Of a DNA stretch of 64,000 bases, positions 41,936 to 51,736 are shown in pieces. The notes below the pieces were generated by a model. That model was not told the DNA's origin, did not search any database, and saw only the letters and a program-made list of their open reading frames with translations. Both the position numbers and the translations under genes were made by a program. Positions within the stretch are counted from its first letter, which is position 1. Each line of letters opens with the position of its first letter. Source of the DNA: Chryseobacterium joostei (GTDB taxonomy: Bacteria; Bacteroidota; Bacteroidia; Flavobacteriales; Weeksellaceae); assembly GCF_003815775.1 (NCBI RefSeq), contig NZ_CP033926.1:620001-684000 (forward strand), written 5' to 3'.

Positions 41936-43244
41936 TGAAACCATTTATAATGTAATAGGTATTGGCATAGGTCCCTTTAATTTGGGGCTTGCTGCCTTAT
42001 CTAATCCAATTCCGGAACTGAAGACACTTTTCCTTGACCAAAAAGATGGTTTTGACTGGCACCCGGGATTAATGATTGACCATGTAACGCTACAGACTCC
42101 ATTTTTATGTGACTGTGTTTCAATGGCTGATCCTACTAACCCTTTAAGCTTACTTAATTATTTGAAAGTAACGGGAAGGCTTTATAAGTTTTTCATCAGA
42201 GAAAACTTCTTCATTCCCAGAAAAGAATACAACCGCTATTGCCAATGGGTGATTGAACAGCTTCCACAATGTCGTTTTTCAACCCAGGTAACAGATATTG
42301 AATATGTGGATGGCCTTTATCTGGTCACCACTATTCATACCAAAACTAAGGAAAAAACAGTTTTAAAGACGGAAAGATTAGTTTTAGGAACTGGAACACA
42401 ACCTCATATTCCTTCTTTTATTCCTAAAGATGATTCCCGTATCATTCATACAAGTTCTTATCTGTATAGAAAAGAAGAGCTTTTGTCTAAAGGCCGTAAG
42501 ATAGCCATTATTGGGTCGGGGCAGAGTGCTGCGGAAGTTTTTTATGATCTTCTCCAAAATAGGGATGAAAACACCGAATTAGGATGGTATTCCCGTCCGG
42601 ACAGATTTTTCCCTATGGAATATTCTAAACTGACGTTGGAACTTACTTCTCCTGATTATGTAGAATATTTCTATAACAGAAACAAGGAAGCCAGAAAAAC
42701 CATTCTAAGCAAACAGCAAAGCCAGTTTAAAGGAATTAACTATGATCTGATTAATGACATCTACGATTTTATCTACGATCTTAATATTGACAATGCAGAT
42801 CCGATGCTTAAAATCATTCCGAACAGCCAGTTGAATAGGGTAGATAATAGTAATCTGGAAACTATTAATCTTGAATTTACTCAATTGGAACAGGAAGTTC
42901 CTTATGAACAGGAAGCTGATTATCTGATTCTTGGGACCGGATACTGTTATCATGAGCCTGCATTCCTGAAAAATATTCAATCCAGAATTAAAAGAGATGT
43001 CGATGGGTTGTTTGATGTTAACAGAAATTACTCAATAGATCACAACAACCGAGAAATCTATATACTTCATGCAGAAGTACATACGCACAGCTATATTTCT
43101 ACAGATCTGGGAATGGCTGCCTACCGAAACTCCTACATCATTAATGATATCCTTGGAAGAGAGCATTATAAAATTGAGAGAAAAATAGCTTTCCAGGACT
43201 TTGATGTAGAAAAATACGCTGATTTACCCACTGCCAACATTTAA
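41928..43244 (+). CDS. Lysine/ornithine N-monooxygenase-type flavoprotein
   Basis: A 438-residue FAD- and NADPH-dependent monooxygenase of the IucD/AlcA/RhbE family. The FAD-binding GxGxxN-like motif is GIGIGPFNLG at residues 11-20; the NADPH motif is IAIIGSGQSAAEVF; the substrate region is LILGTGYCYHEP. It adds a hydroxyl to the terminal amine of a diamine or amino acid (cadaverine/putrescine-type here), giving the hydroxylamine acylated by the GNAT domain. Its start overlaps the previous gene by 8 bases. Confidence 0.92.
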   Translation: MNNETIYNVIGIGIGPFNLGLAALSNPIPELKTLFLDQKDGFDWHPGLMIDHVTLQTPFLCDCVSMADPTNPLSLLNYLKVTGRLYKFFIRENFFIPRKEYNRYCQWVIEQLPQCRFSTQVTDIEYVDGLYLVTTIHTKTKEKTVLKTERLVLGTGTQPHIPSFIPKDDSRIIHTSSYLYRKEELLSKGRKIAIIGSGQSAAEVFYDLLQNRDENTELGWYSRPDRFFPMEYSKLTLELTSPDYVEYFYNRNKEARKTILSKQQSQFKGINYDLINDIYDFIYDLNIDNADPMLKIIPNSQLNRVDNSNLETINLEFTQLEQEVPYEQEADYLILGTGYCYHEPAFLKNIQSRIKRDVDGLFDVNRNYSIDHNNREIYILHAEVHTHSYISTDLGMAAYRNSYIINDILGREHYKIERKIAFQDFDVEKYADLPTANI

Positions 43245-43253
43245 TATTAAAAA

Positions 43254-45068
43254 ATGAACACCAACTTAAAAAATAATATCATTAGCCAGGAGCACTGGCA
43301 GCAGGCCAACAGAAATTTAATGGCCAAAACCATTGCAGAATTAATGCATGAGGAATTATTAAAACCTGTACCATCCTTTGAAGATGAAATGGGATATACC
43401 GTATTCATCCTGGAAACCGGTATTGAAAATATTGTTTATCACTTCCGCGGACAGGAAAGAATGATGGATTATTGGCATATTGATAAGGACAGTATTTCTA
43501 AAACAGAAAACGGTGAGAAAACATCTTTTGTAGATGTAGCTGCCTTTTTCCTGGAAATGCAGTCTGTATTTGATCTAGATCCTTATACCATTGCAAGATA
43601 CACAGAAGAATTGCTGCATACTTTATATTGTGATGCCCTGATTCTTGCCAAAGGAGTAATGTCCTCAAAAGATCTTACTACAGCAGATTACCAGACCGTA
43701 GAACATAATATGACCGGACATCCGTGGGTAATTGTAAACAAAAGCAGGCTTGGCTTCTCACCACGTGATCTTAAAACATTTGCTCCGGAAGCTGAAGAAA
43801 ACCTTAAGGTGATTTGGCTGGCATCTCATAAGAGCAGATCGGCATTTCAGTCATTGGAACATATCAACAGGGAAGAATTTTACCGTTCTGAAATTGGAAA
43901 TACGTTGTATAAAGATTTTCAGCAAAAATTGATAGAAGAAGGAAAACTTGTTGAAGACTATCATTTTATTCCTGTTCATCCTTGGCAGTGGGAACATAAA
44001 CTTCAGATTCATTTTGCAGGAGATATTGCCAACGAGCTTTTAATCCAGCTGGGAGAGGGAGAAGATATTTATAGTCCACAGCAAAGTATTCGTACTTTAT
44101 TTAATGTAGATCATCCTAAAAAAAGATATCTGAAAACAGCGGTTTCTATTCTAAGTACAGGAAATATCAGAGGATTGTCTCCTAAGCAGATGAAAATTGC
44201 CCCATCCATTACAGATTGGGTGAAAGGTTTAATAAAAGATGATACCTATCTGGAAAACAAAGGAACCATTTTTCTGGGTGAAGAAGCTTCAATTGCCTAT
44301 CTGCATCCGCAGTATGGAGCTATTGCCAGTGTACCTTATCAATACAATGAATTTCTTGGAGCCTTATGGCGTGAAAGTGCAGAAAACTACCTTACAGAAG
44401 AAGAACAAATGGTTACCATGGCTTCATTGCTTTATGTAGATGATAACGGAATTCCTTTGGTACAGGCTTTTGCAGAAAAGGCGGGAATGAGTATCAAGGA
44501 ATGGATATCCAGTTATCTTGATGCCTATCTTACCCCTTTACTTCATATCTATTATACCCATTCATTATGTGTAACTCCACATGGTGAAAACATTATGGTC
44601 GTGTTAAAAAATGGGGTACCACAGAGAATTGTTATCAAGGACTTTGTGGATGATATTGTCCTGACAACAGAAGCAAGAGAAAAACTTCCTGCACACCTTG
44701 CAGATGGATTAATACAGTCTTCCAACAAGGAAAACATCCCGCTGTTTATCTTGCTAGGCGTATTTGATGCATTCTTCAGATACCTTTCCAATATACTGCA
44801 CACCTATTCAAACTTTCAGGAAGAAACATTCTGGACTCTTGTTCATGAGTGTATAGAAAGTTACAAAGCAGACAACAGCCACCTGCAGGAACGTTATAAA
44901 AAATATGATCTGTATGTTCCAACATTCAAGAGATTTTACATCAACAGTCTGCGTCTGAAAAATAATGGGTATAGTGAAAATAAAGCATTTGCCATTCCAA
45001 GAAAAGATGGTGCATTGCCTAATCCGCTTTATCAGATAGCCAATAAAAATTCTGTAGCTGTACTATGA
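43254..45068 (+). CDS. IucA/IucC-type NIS siderophore synthetase
   Basis: A 604-residue synthetase. Conserved motifs seen: GHPWVIVNKSRLGFSPRDL, FIPVHPWQWEHKL, then QSIRTLFN, followed by a FhuF-type C-terminal region (VIKDFVDDI). It condenses a hydroxamate-bearing amine with a dicarboxylic acid such as citrate or succinate, using ATP. A second, GNAT-fused synthetase in the operon indicates either two different condensation steps or desferrioxamine-like oligomerisation. It ends with an ATGA overlap to the MATE gene. Confidence 0.9.
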   Translation: MNTNLKNNIISQEHWQQANRNLMAKTIAELMHEELLKPVPSFEDEMGYTVFILETGIENIVYHFRGQERMMDYWHIDKDSISKTENGEKTSFVDVAAFFLEMQSVFDLDPYTIARYTEELLHTLYCDALILAKGVMSSKDLTTADYQTVEHNMTGHPWVIVNKSRLGFSPRDLKTFAPEAEENLKVIWLASHKSRSAFQSLEHINREEFYRSEIGNTLYKDFQQKLIEEGKLVEDYHFIPVHPWQWEHKLQIHFAGDIANELLIQLGEGEDIYSPQQSIRTLFNVDHPKKRYLKTAVSILSTGNIRGLSPKQMKIAPSITDWVKGLIKDDTYLENKGTIFLGEEASIAYLHPQYGAIASVPYQYNEFLGALWRESAENYLTEEEQMVTMASLLYVDDNGIPLVQAFAEKAGMSIKEWISSYLDAYLTPLLHIYYTHSLCVTPHGENIMVVLKNGVPQRIVIKDFVDDIVLTTEAREKLPAHLADGLIQSSNKENIPLFILLGVFDAFFRYLSNILHTYSNFQEETFWTLVHECIESYKADNSHLQERYKKYDLYVPTFKRFYINSLRLKNNGYSENKAFAIPRKDGALPNPLYQIANKNSVAVL

Positions 45069-46468
45069 GGAAACTCCTGCATATCCTAAAAAATGGAACG
45101 GCTTTCACCTACGGAGCCTTAGCCGGTAAAAAAGTAGAGCTTACTTCCGGAAGCATTAACCGTTCCATTTTTAGCTTAGCAATTCCAATGGTGATGGAGC
45201 TTGTGATGGAATCCGTCTTCGTAAGTGTCAACCTTTTAATTATTGCCAGATTAGGTGATAAGGTTCTTGGCCTTGTAGGAATTACGGATAACTACATCAA
45301 TTTTGCCTATGCCATTGCGGTGGGACTCGGCATTGCCGCAGCGACCCTTACAGCAAGAAGAGCTGGTGAAAAAGACAAAGAAGGAATGGGCAGAACCGCT
45401 CATTATATTATTCTTTTAGCTCTGTTTTTCGCAGTGCTTATTGGCGGGGTCTCCTGTTATTTTGCTTCTGAAATTGTAGGATTTCTGGGAATTAATGCCA
45501 ATACGGTAAACGAAGGGGTATCGTTTTCAAGGCTTGTATTTTTGAGTATTGGACTTGTTATCCTTCGTCTTTCCGTGAATGGACTTTTTAGGGGGGCCGG
45601 CGACGCAGACCTTGCCATGAAATCACTTTGGATCTGTCATATTTCGAATATCATCTTTGCTGTAATCTTGGTCTTTGGATTAGGGTTTATTCCAGCTTTC
45701 GGATTGATGGGATTGGCTTATGCAACAGTTTTATCCAGACTTTTAGCAGTCTTGTATCAGGCCTTTATCTTTCTGTCCGGAAAGACAAGTATCAACATCC
45801 TTATGCCTTTTCACTTTGATCTGCCATTACTCAGAAAAATTTTGAAAATAGCCTTTGGAGGACTGGTTCAATATATCATTCCAACGTCCAGCTGGTTGAT
45901 TATGGTAAAAATTATCTCCACATTCGGTACTACAGCCCTTGCGGGATATATTATTGCCCAACGTATTGCTTCAGTAGCCACTATGCCTGCATGGGGAATA
46001 GGAAACGCCGCAGGAGTGCTTACAGGACAGAACTTAGGAGCCGGTGATGCAGACCGTGCAGAGAAAACAGTATGGAGAGCCGGGACAATTAATATGAGCT
46101 ATCTGCTTGCAGTAGCATTATTTTGGCAGCTTGCCGCCGAATATGTAGTAAAATTCTTTACTACAGAACCTGAAGTCGCAAGGTATGCCGTACAATATAT
46201 TCATGTCGTTTCTATGGCTTATTTGTTATTAGGGTTTACAATGGTCATCAGCCGTGCCCTGAATGCCGCAGGAAACATCATGCAGGTCACCTTATTGTAT
46301 ATCGTCATGTTCTATGTAATTCAGCTTCCCTTGGCTTATCTCCTGGGAGTAAGATTTCAATGGGAACTGAAAGGGATATTTACGGCTATCGTTTCCTCGG
46401 AAATCGTATTAGCCATATTATTCTTAATGATCTTTAAAAATGGTAAATGGAAAACTATAAAAATTTAA
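45065..46468 (+). CDS. MATE-family efflux transporter (siderophore exporter)
   Basis: A 467-residue protein with about 12 hydrophobic segments in two similar halves. MATE features include LAIPMVMELVMESVF, GLVGITDNYI and a central loop before the second half (GGLVQYIIPTSSWL). It overlaps the synthetase gene by four bases and is followed closely by the ACP gene, so its role is very likely export of the finished siderophore; sodium- or proton-coupled antiport is the family mechanism. Confidence 0.88.
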   Translation: MRKLLHILKNGTAFTYGALAGKKVELTSGSINRSIFSLAIPMVMELVMESVFVSVNLLIIARLGDKVLGLVGITDNYINFAYAIAVGLGIAAATLTARRAGEKDKEGMGRTAHYIILLALFFAVLIGGVSCYFASEIVGFLGINANTVNEGVSFSRLVFLSIGLVILRLSVNGLFRGAGDADLAMKSLWICHISNIIFAVILVFGLGFIPAFGLMGLAYATVLSRLLAVLYQAFIFLSGKTSINILMPFHFDLPLLRKILKIAFGGLVQYIIPTSSWLIMVKIISTFGTTALAGYIIAQRIASVATMPAWGIGNAAGVLTGQNLGAGDADRAEKTVWRAGTINMSYLLAVALFWQLAAEYVVKFFTTEPEVARYAVQYIHVVSMAYLLLGFTMVISRALNAAGNIMQVTLLYIVMFYVIQLPLAYLLGVRFQWELKGIFTAIVSSEIVLAILFLMIFKNGKWKTIKI

Positions 46469-46469
46469 A

Positions 46470-46715
46470 ATGAACACCACAGAAGAATTTTATGAAATTA
46501 TTGCATCTGCAATTGCAATAAAAAAAGAATTGGTAAACGAAAACCTTACGTATCAGGAAATCCCGGAATGGGATTCTATGTCTCACCTTCTTATTGTAGA
46601 AGCGCTTGAACAGTTTTACCAGATCAAATTTGACTTCAATGATATCCTGGAAATGGGTACCGTTGGAAAAATTCGTGAAAAAATGAAAAAATACGAGGTA
46701 CTCGTAGAAAACTAA
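46470..46715 (+). CDS. Acyl carrier protein
   Basis: An 81-residue four-helix carrier. The phosphopantetheine attachment Ser is S36 in PEWDSMSHLLIVEA (family DSL/DSM motif), with acidic helix 2 (EALEQF). It starts one base after the MATE stop and is followed by an AMP-forming ligase 4 bases later, the natural enzyme to load it. Carrier proteins are not needed in standard NIS siderophore pathways, so this pair points to an acyl or aminoacyl unit presented to the GNAT domain or to a later step. It needs a separate phosphopantetheinyl transferase, not seen in this window. Confidence 0.9.
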   Translation: MNTTEEFYEIIASAIAIKKELVNENLTYQEIPEWDSMSHLLIVEALEQFYQIKFDFNDILEMGTVGKIREKMKKYEVLVEN

Positions 46716-46719
46716 GAAT

Positions 46720-48108
46720 ATGAAAATTTTAGAAAATGTAATTGCCAACAAGAATCTGGTATTTACAGAAGCTTCAAGCGGTAAAACGATACCGATTGGA
46801 GCTTTGTATCGGTCCTTAGGCTTAAATCCTGTAGAAAAAGGACTCCTCTTTTTGTACAATGACAACCAGCTGCCCGGTATTGAGGTTCTCCTCAATTTTT
46901 ACGGAACAGCACATGCTATTGCCTTGCTGGGACAAAAGCTCAATCCGGAGTTCAAAGACCGGATTGAAGCTGAATATCGTCCCAAATACATCTTTGATCC
47001 ACAAAGGGAAGCCATTACTGGATACAGTTTGAAAGAATTTTCGGATACGATTAAGATTTTTGCCAGAGATAATTACAAAAGTGAGGTCAAAATTAATCCG
47101 GAAATCAAAATTCTCTTGAGTACTTCGGGAACTACAGGTATTCCAAAGCTGGTGAAGCTATCGGACGAAAACCTTTTCCAGAATGCCATTAGTATTCTTA
47201 AATACATGCCCATTCTGGAATCTGATGTAGTTCCTTTAAATGTGCCAATCAATTTTGTGTATGGATTTTCCATTTTCACCACCAACTGTATGCGTGCCGG
47301 AAGAATAGTATGTTCTGATAAAGACATTATGCAGAAAGCTTTCTGGGATGAAATGGATGAATATGGATACAGTACCTTAGGAGGGGTCCCTTATTTGTAC
47401 GAAAACCTAAACAGAATAGGTTTTTTCAGGAAAGACAGTCCTAGTCTGAGGTATTTTACCCATACCGGAGGCGTCATTAACGGAGAATTGAGAAAAACAC
47501 TTTTTTCTTACTGTAGCGAGTATGGAAAACATTTCTTCGCACAATACGGCCAGACCGAAGCAGGAGGAAGAATGGCTTATCTCAATACAGAAGGATTATT
47601 AGAAGAGGAAACATCCATCGGAACTCCTGTAGAAGGCGGAAGTTTTAGCATTCATGATGAAACAGATGAATTACTCTTTTCACATGTTAGTATTTTCGGA
47701 GGCTATGCCAATACGCTTGAGGATCTTGCATCCTACGAGCAGCCATCGGTATTGCACACCGGAGATACAGCCACAAAAGGTGAGAACGGAATATATTATA
47801 TCACAGGCAGAATAAAGCGTATCATGAAGCTTTTCGGAATACGTCTTAATCTGGATGAAGTAGAATTTATTCTTAAAAACGAACTGACGGGAAATACTTT
47901 TGTTTGTCTTAATTCCAATGACAAGAAGATCGTTGTGCTTTATGATAATAAGGATATTGACCCTCAGATCATCACAGAAACCATTAAAAACAAATTGCGC
48001 ATTAACCCACAATATGTGCGCACAGAACTTATAGAATCATTTCCATTATCACAAAACGGTAAAATAAATTATCCCCTGTTACAAAACTTACAACATGAAA
48101 ACATTTAA
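46720..48108 (+). CDS. AMP-forming acyl ligase
   Basis: A 462-residue ANL-superfamily enzyme, shorter than acyl-CoA synthetases (about 550). ATP-binding motif LLSTSGTTGIPK at residues 132-143, the A5-type motif YGQTE at 276-280, HTGD at 346-349, and the late catalytic Lys in SQNGKINY (K448). It activates a carboxylic acid as an AMP ester; next to the ACP it should load that acid onto the carrier. Which acid (fatty, aryl, dicarboxylic or amino acid) cannot be read from the sequence. It overlaps the receptor gene by 14 bases. Confidence 0.88.
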   Translation: MKILENVIANKNLVFTEASSGKTIPIGALYRSLGLNPVEKGLLFLYNDNQLPGIEVLLNFYGTAHAIALLGQKLNPEFKDRIEAEYRPKYIFDPQREAITGYSLKEFSDTIKIFARDNYKSEVKINPEIKILLSTSGTTGIPKLVKLSDENLFQNAISILKYMPILESDVVPLNVPINFVYGFSIFTTNCMRAGRIVCSDKDIMQKAFWDEMDEYGYSTLGGVPYLYENLNRIGFFRKDSPSLRYFTHTGGVINGELRKTLFSYCSEYGKHFFAQYGQTEAGGRMAYLNTEGLLEEETSIGTPVEGGSFSIHDETDELLFSHVSIFGGYANTLEDLASYEQPSVLHTGDTATKGENGIYYITGRIKRIMKLFGIRLNLDEVEFILKNELTGNTFVCLNSNDKKIVVLYDNKDIDPQIITETIKNKLRINPQYVRTELIESFPLSQNGKINYPLLQNLQHENI

Positions 48109-50515
48109 AACCCTTATATTACTTTTTACACTTGCCTTATTTTCAGGTTCTCTTTCTGCACAGCAGAGTGAACGTATTCGTGGCAAGATCATGTTGTCTG
48201 AACAGACACCCGTAAAAAACGCACTTTTAAGACTTATGAATACGTCTTATCAGGCAAAAACCAATAATTTAGGAGAATTTTACTTTGATAATGTTACCCC
48301 TGGAGAGTATACTCTCCAGGTGGTTTTAAATGACATGGAGCTGATGCGGGAGCAAATCCATATTAAACAAGATGTCTACGAAATACCTACTGTTTATGCC
48401 CCTGCGCATAGCAATGACATTGAAGGAATTACAGTATATGCTTTTAGTAGAAACAAATTTTTGGCTAAAGACAGTACTTCAATCTCTAAAATGCCCCTAA
48501 AAAGCTTGGAAAATCCACAGGCTTATACTATTATCAACCAACAGATTTTAAAAGAACAGCTTACCTATGATGTTTCAGAAGTATTGAAAAATGTTCCGGG
48601 TATGGTAAAAATGCAGGGAAGTCCGGGAAGGGGTTCAGGAGATGGAAGTTTTTATTACAGCCTTAGAGGTTTCCCTACAAAAATATCAATGGTAGATGGT
48701 GTTCCTGCCAATACCAATGGTGAAGTTGACCCTGCGGATATTGAACATATCGAAGTGATTAAAGGACCATCAGGAACTTTATATGGAGGAGCAGTAACCT
48801 CTTTTGGAGGATTGATTAATGTAGTGACCAAAAAGCCAAAGGATTATTTCGGAGGTGAAATTTCTTATTTGATGGGAAGCTACAACCTGAATCGTGTGAC
48901 TGCAGATGTTTATGGTCCGGTTACAGATTCCAGAAAAACCTTATTCCGTCTTAATGCCGCTTATCAGTATCAAAACGGTTTTAGGGATTCTGAATTCAGA
49001 AAATCATTCTTTGTTGCCCCTACATTAAGCTATCAGGTAAATGATAAGTTGAAATTTAGCTTAGGAGCTCAGATTTACAATTATGAAGGAACCAATACAC
49101 CTATTATTTTCCTTGCCAGATCCAGGCCTTTTGTAGCCCATACGCCTGAAGAGCTTGGATTCGATTGGAAAAGATCATATTCCAACAATGATATGACCTT
49201 GAAGGCTCCATCCATCAACGTAAAAGCTGAGATTAATTATAAAATTTCGAAGAACTGGAGTTCACAAACCCTGATTTCGAGAAACTATAGAAAAACAGAA
49301 GGCTTATACCAATATCAATTCATCAGAGGAGATAAAAGTGATGCAATGCTGGAACGTAATGTACAATGGCAGAACTCAGAAGCTGCTTCTACAAGTGTTC
49401 AACAGAACTTTAACGGACAGTTTAATATTGGAAAGATCAAAAATAAGGTGTTGATTGGTTTAGATTATTTAAATCAATCCCTGAACAACAATCATTCACC
49501 TATCATTAAGTTTGATACCATCAACGGACAGGATCTTACTGCTAAGTATGGCTTTATCTCAAGAGATCTGGCAATGCAGAAAATTCAGGTATCAAAGGCT
49601 GCTTTAACAAGAACGACAATGTCCAGTAATGTTTATGGAGCCTATCTTTCTGATGCGGTTTATATTACCGATAGATTGATCACTTTATTGAGTTTACGTA
49701 TCGATCATTATGAAAGCAAAGGACAGCTTAATCTAAATAAAAATGAACGTCTGGGTGAGTTTAAGCAAACTGCATGGTCTCCTAAAGTAGGAGTTGTTTA
49801 TCAGGTATTTAAAGACCGTTTATCAGTATATGCTAATTATATGAATGGTTTCAGCTATACACCTCCGGTTACTCAAGGACTTGCCGATTATGACGGAAAT
49901 ATGAAGCCACAAAAATCCAACCAATGGGAAGCTGGATTCAAAGGAAATCTTTGGAGAAATCGTATTAATTTCACGGTAGGATACTATGATATTCTGGTTG
50001 ACAATATGCAGAGAGAAATTGAGGTAATGCGTAATGGAAAAGGATACAGAATCACCATTCAGGATGGAGAACAAAGAAGTAAAGGAGTGGAACTAGAAGT
50101 AATCGCGAATCCTCTTCAAGGCTTGAACGTTATGGCAGGATATGCGTATAACGACAGTAGGTTTGTGAAAGCAGAACCTACTGTAGACGGACGTCGCCCA
50201 GGATCTGCAGGACCGGCAAGTGTCTTTAATTCATGGGTAAGCTATGTGCTTCAATTCGGTCCTTTGGATGGACTTGGTTTTGGTTTTGGAGTAAATCGTG
50301 TAGGACATCAAATTACAGAGCATAAAACTACTACAGGAAAATTCACTTTCCCTGCTTATACTCTAATCAATGCATCCATCACCCTTGAAAAAGAAAGATA
50401 CAGATTAGGATTCAAAATGAACAATTTAGGCAATGCACAATATTTCGCAGGGCAGGGGGTCGTAGTAGCCCAGATGCCTCGTAATTTTGTTGCTGAGGTA
50501 AGCCTTAAATTCTAA
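48095..50515 (+). CDS. TonB-dependent siderophore receptor
   Basis: An 806-residue outer-membrane receptor with signal peptide (MKTFKTLILLFTLALFSGSL plus SAQ). Order: a carboxypeptidase-regulatory-like beta-sandwich at about 28-105; a TonB-box-like DIEGITVYA at 108-116; a plug domain (about 130-245) with VPGMVKMQGSPGRGSGDGSF; then a beta barrel ending in Phe (VAEVSLKF), as outer-membrane barrels do. It imports the ferric form of the siderophore made by the operon. The start lies inside the ligase gene's end by 14 bases; a PepSY gene follows after 2 bases. Confidence 0.92.
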   Translation: MKTFKTLILLFTLALFSGSLSAQQSERIRGKIMLSEQTPVKNALLRLMNTSYQAKTNNLGEFYFDNVTPGEYTLQVVLNDMELMREQIHIKQDVYEIPTVYAPAHSNDIEGITVYAFSRNKFLAKDSTSISKMPLKSLENPQAYTIINQQILKEQLTYDVSEVLKNVPGMVKMQGSPGRGSGDGSFYYSLRGFPTKISMVDGVPANTNGEVDPADIEHIEVIKGPSGTLYGGAVTSFGGLINVVTKKPKDYFGGEISYLMGSYNLNRVTADVYGPVTDSRKTLFRLNAAYQYQNGFRDSEFRKSFFVAPTLSYQVNDKLKFSLGAQIYNYEGTNTPIIFLARSRPFVAHTPEELGFDWKRSYSNNDMTLKAPSINVKAEINYKISKNWSSQTLISRNYRKTEGLYQYQFIRGDKSDAMLERNVQWQNSEAASTSVQQNFNGQFNIGKIKNKVLIGLDYLNQSLNNNHSPIIKFDTINGQDLTAKYGFISRDLAMQKIQVSKAALTRTTMSSNVYGAYLSDAVYITDRLITLLSLRIDHYESKGQLNLNKNERLGEFKQTAWSPKVGVVYQVFKDRLSVYANYMNGFSYTPPVTQGLADYDGNMKPQKSNQWEAGFKGNLWRNRINFTVGYYDILVDNMQREIEVMRNGKGYRITIQDGEQRSKGVELEVIANPLQGLNVMAGYAYNDSRFVKAEPTVDGRRPGSAGPASVFNSWVSYVLQFGPLDGLGFGFGVNRVGHQITEHKTTTGKFTFPAYTLINASITLEKERYRLGFKMNNLGNAQYFAGQGVVVAQMPRNFVAEVSLKF

Positions 50516-50517
50516 CT

Positions 50518-51681
50518 ATGAAGCTTAAATTTAGAAAAATAGCATATCAGCTACATCTATGGCTCGGACTAACGTCCGGGCTTATAGTTGTTATAATGGC
50601 AGCCACTGGATGTATTTTAGTATTTGAAGAAGAATTAAAACATATTGTTCACCCAAAAAGATATTTTGTAGAGAACATTGGAGGCAAAAAACTATCGCTT
50701 TCTGATCTTACAGCAAAAGCTGAAAAAGCCCTGCCTGATGGATTGAAGGTTAAAAGAGCTATAATTTCATCCGATCCTTCCCGTACTTATGTATTCCGAA
50801 CCCTTAAAATGGATAACGAAGCGCTGACCTATTGGGGAACCTACCTTTATTATTATAGAGTTTATATAGACCCGTACACAGGGAAAGTTCAGGAAGTAGA
50901 AGATGCAAAAAAAGATTTTTTTGAAATTGTACTGGATCTTCACCGAAGGCTGTTGCTGGGAGAAAAAATAGGAAAAACCATTACAGGATATTCTACACTG
51001 GTCTTCGCCATTATTCTTCTTTCGGGATTAGTGATATGGTATCCAAGAAAGATGAGCAAAGCTATGTTGAAAGGTATGTTCTTCATTAAAACTTCTGCCA
51101 ACTGGAAAAGAATCAACTATGATGTTCATAATGTATTAGGGTTTTATGCCATAATTCCTTTATTATTTATTTCTTATTCAGCTTTGATCTGGAATTTTGA
51201 AAGTATGGATAAATGGATCAAGAATACATTGAATGGAAATATACCCACAGAAAAGAAAGCAAAAAGTAAAATTCCTACGGAAGGATCTGATACATCTGTC
51301 AATATTTTGGATATGATTGGCAATAAGGTAGAAAAAGGGTTAATCACTAAAGAATCTGCACTTGTTAATTTTCCAAGAACAGAGGAAGGAACCTATTATA
51401 CAGAACTTACTTTAGGAAAAAAACAATACCAGAACGAAAATTATAATTTTGACCAGTATTCTGGTGAAATTCTAAAACATCAATTTTATAAAGACAAAAA
51501 TATAGGATATGGTACCGCACTAAGGGAAAGAAATTACGATTTACATACAGGAAGTCTCTTCGGAATCACCGGAAGAATTATTTATCTTTTTGCCGGAATT
51601 ATCGCAGCATCGCTTCCCATTACAGGTTTTATTATTTATCTCAACAAGAAAAAGAAGAAACCCCAAAAGAAAAAAGCATAA
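50518..51681 (+). CDS. PepSY-domain inner-membrane protein (ferric-siderophore reductase-like)
   Basis: A 387-residue protein with an N-terminal helix (QLHLWLGLTSGLIVVIMAAT), a periplasmic PepSY region, a His-containing segment LDLHRRLLLGEKIGKTITG, two central helices, and a last helix after DLHTGSLFGITGRIIYL. This is the PepSY-associated transmembrane family found beside TonB receptors, whose bis-histidine helices carry heme and reduce ferric siderophore or feed electrons to it. It follows the receptor after 2 bases and precedes a terminator, so it closes the operon. Confidence 0.88.
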   Translation: MKLKFRKIAYQLHLWLGLTSGLIVVIMAATGCILVFEEELKHIVHPKRYFVENIGGKKLSLSDLTAKAEKALPDGLKVKRAIISSDPSRTYVFRTLKMDNEALTYWGTYLYYYRVYIDPYTGKVQEVEDAKKDFFEIVLDLHRRLLLGEKIGKTITGYSTLVFAIILLSGLVIWYPRKMSKAMLKGMFFIKTSANWKRINYDVHNVLGFYAIIPLLFISYSALIWNFESMDKWIKNTLNGNIPTEKKAKSKIPTEGSDTSVNILDMIGNKVEKGLITKESALVNFPRTEEGTYYTELTLGKKQYQNENYNFDQYSGEILKHQFYKDKNIGYGTALRERNYDLHTGSLFGITGRIIYLFAGIIAASLPITGFIIYLNKKKKKPQKKKA

Positions 51682-51693
51682 CTAAAATTGACC

Positions 51694-51721
51694 AAGCCTC
51701 TATTATTGTAGAGGCTTTTTT
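51694..51721 (+). terminator. Terminator of the siderophore operon
   Basis: AAGCCTCTA (51694-51702), loop TTATTG, TAGAGGCTT (51709-51717), followed by TTTTT. Confidence 0.9.
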
Positions 51722-51736
51722 ATGGATATATTCTTA

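Noticed and set aside
47680..48012. 110-codon minus-strand frame inside the AMP ligase
   Set aside because: It is antisense to a ligase with complete motifs; no own context.
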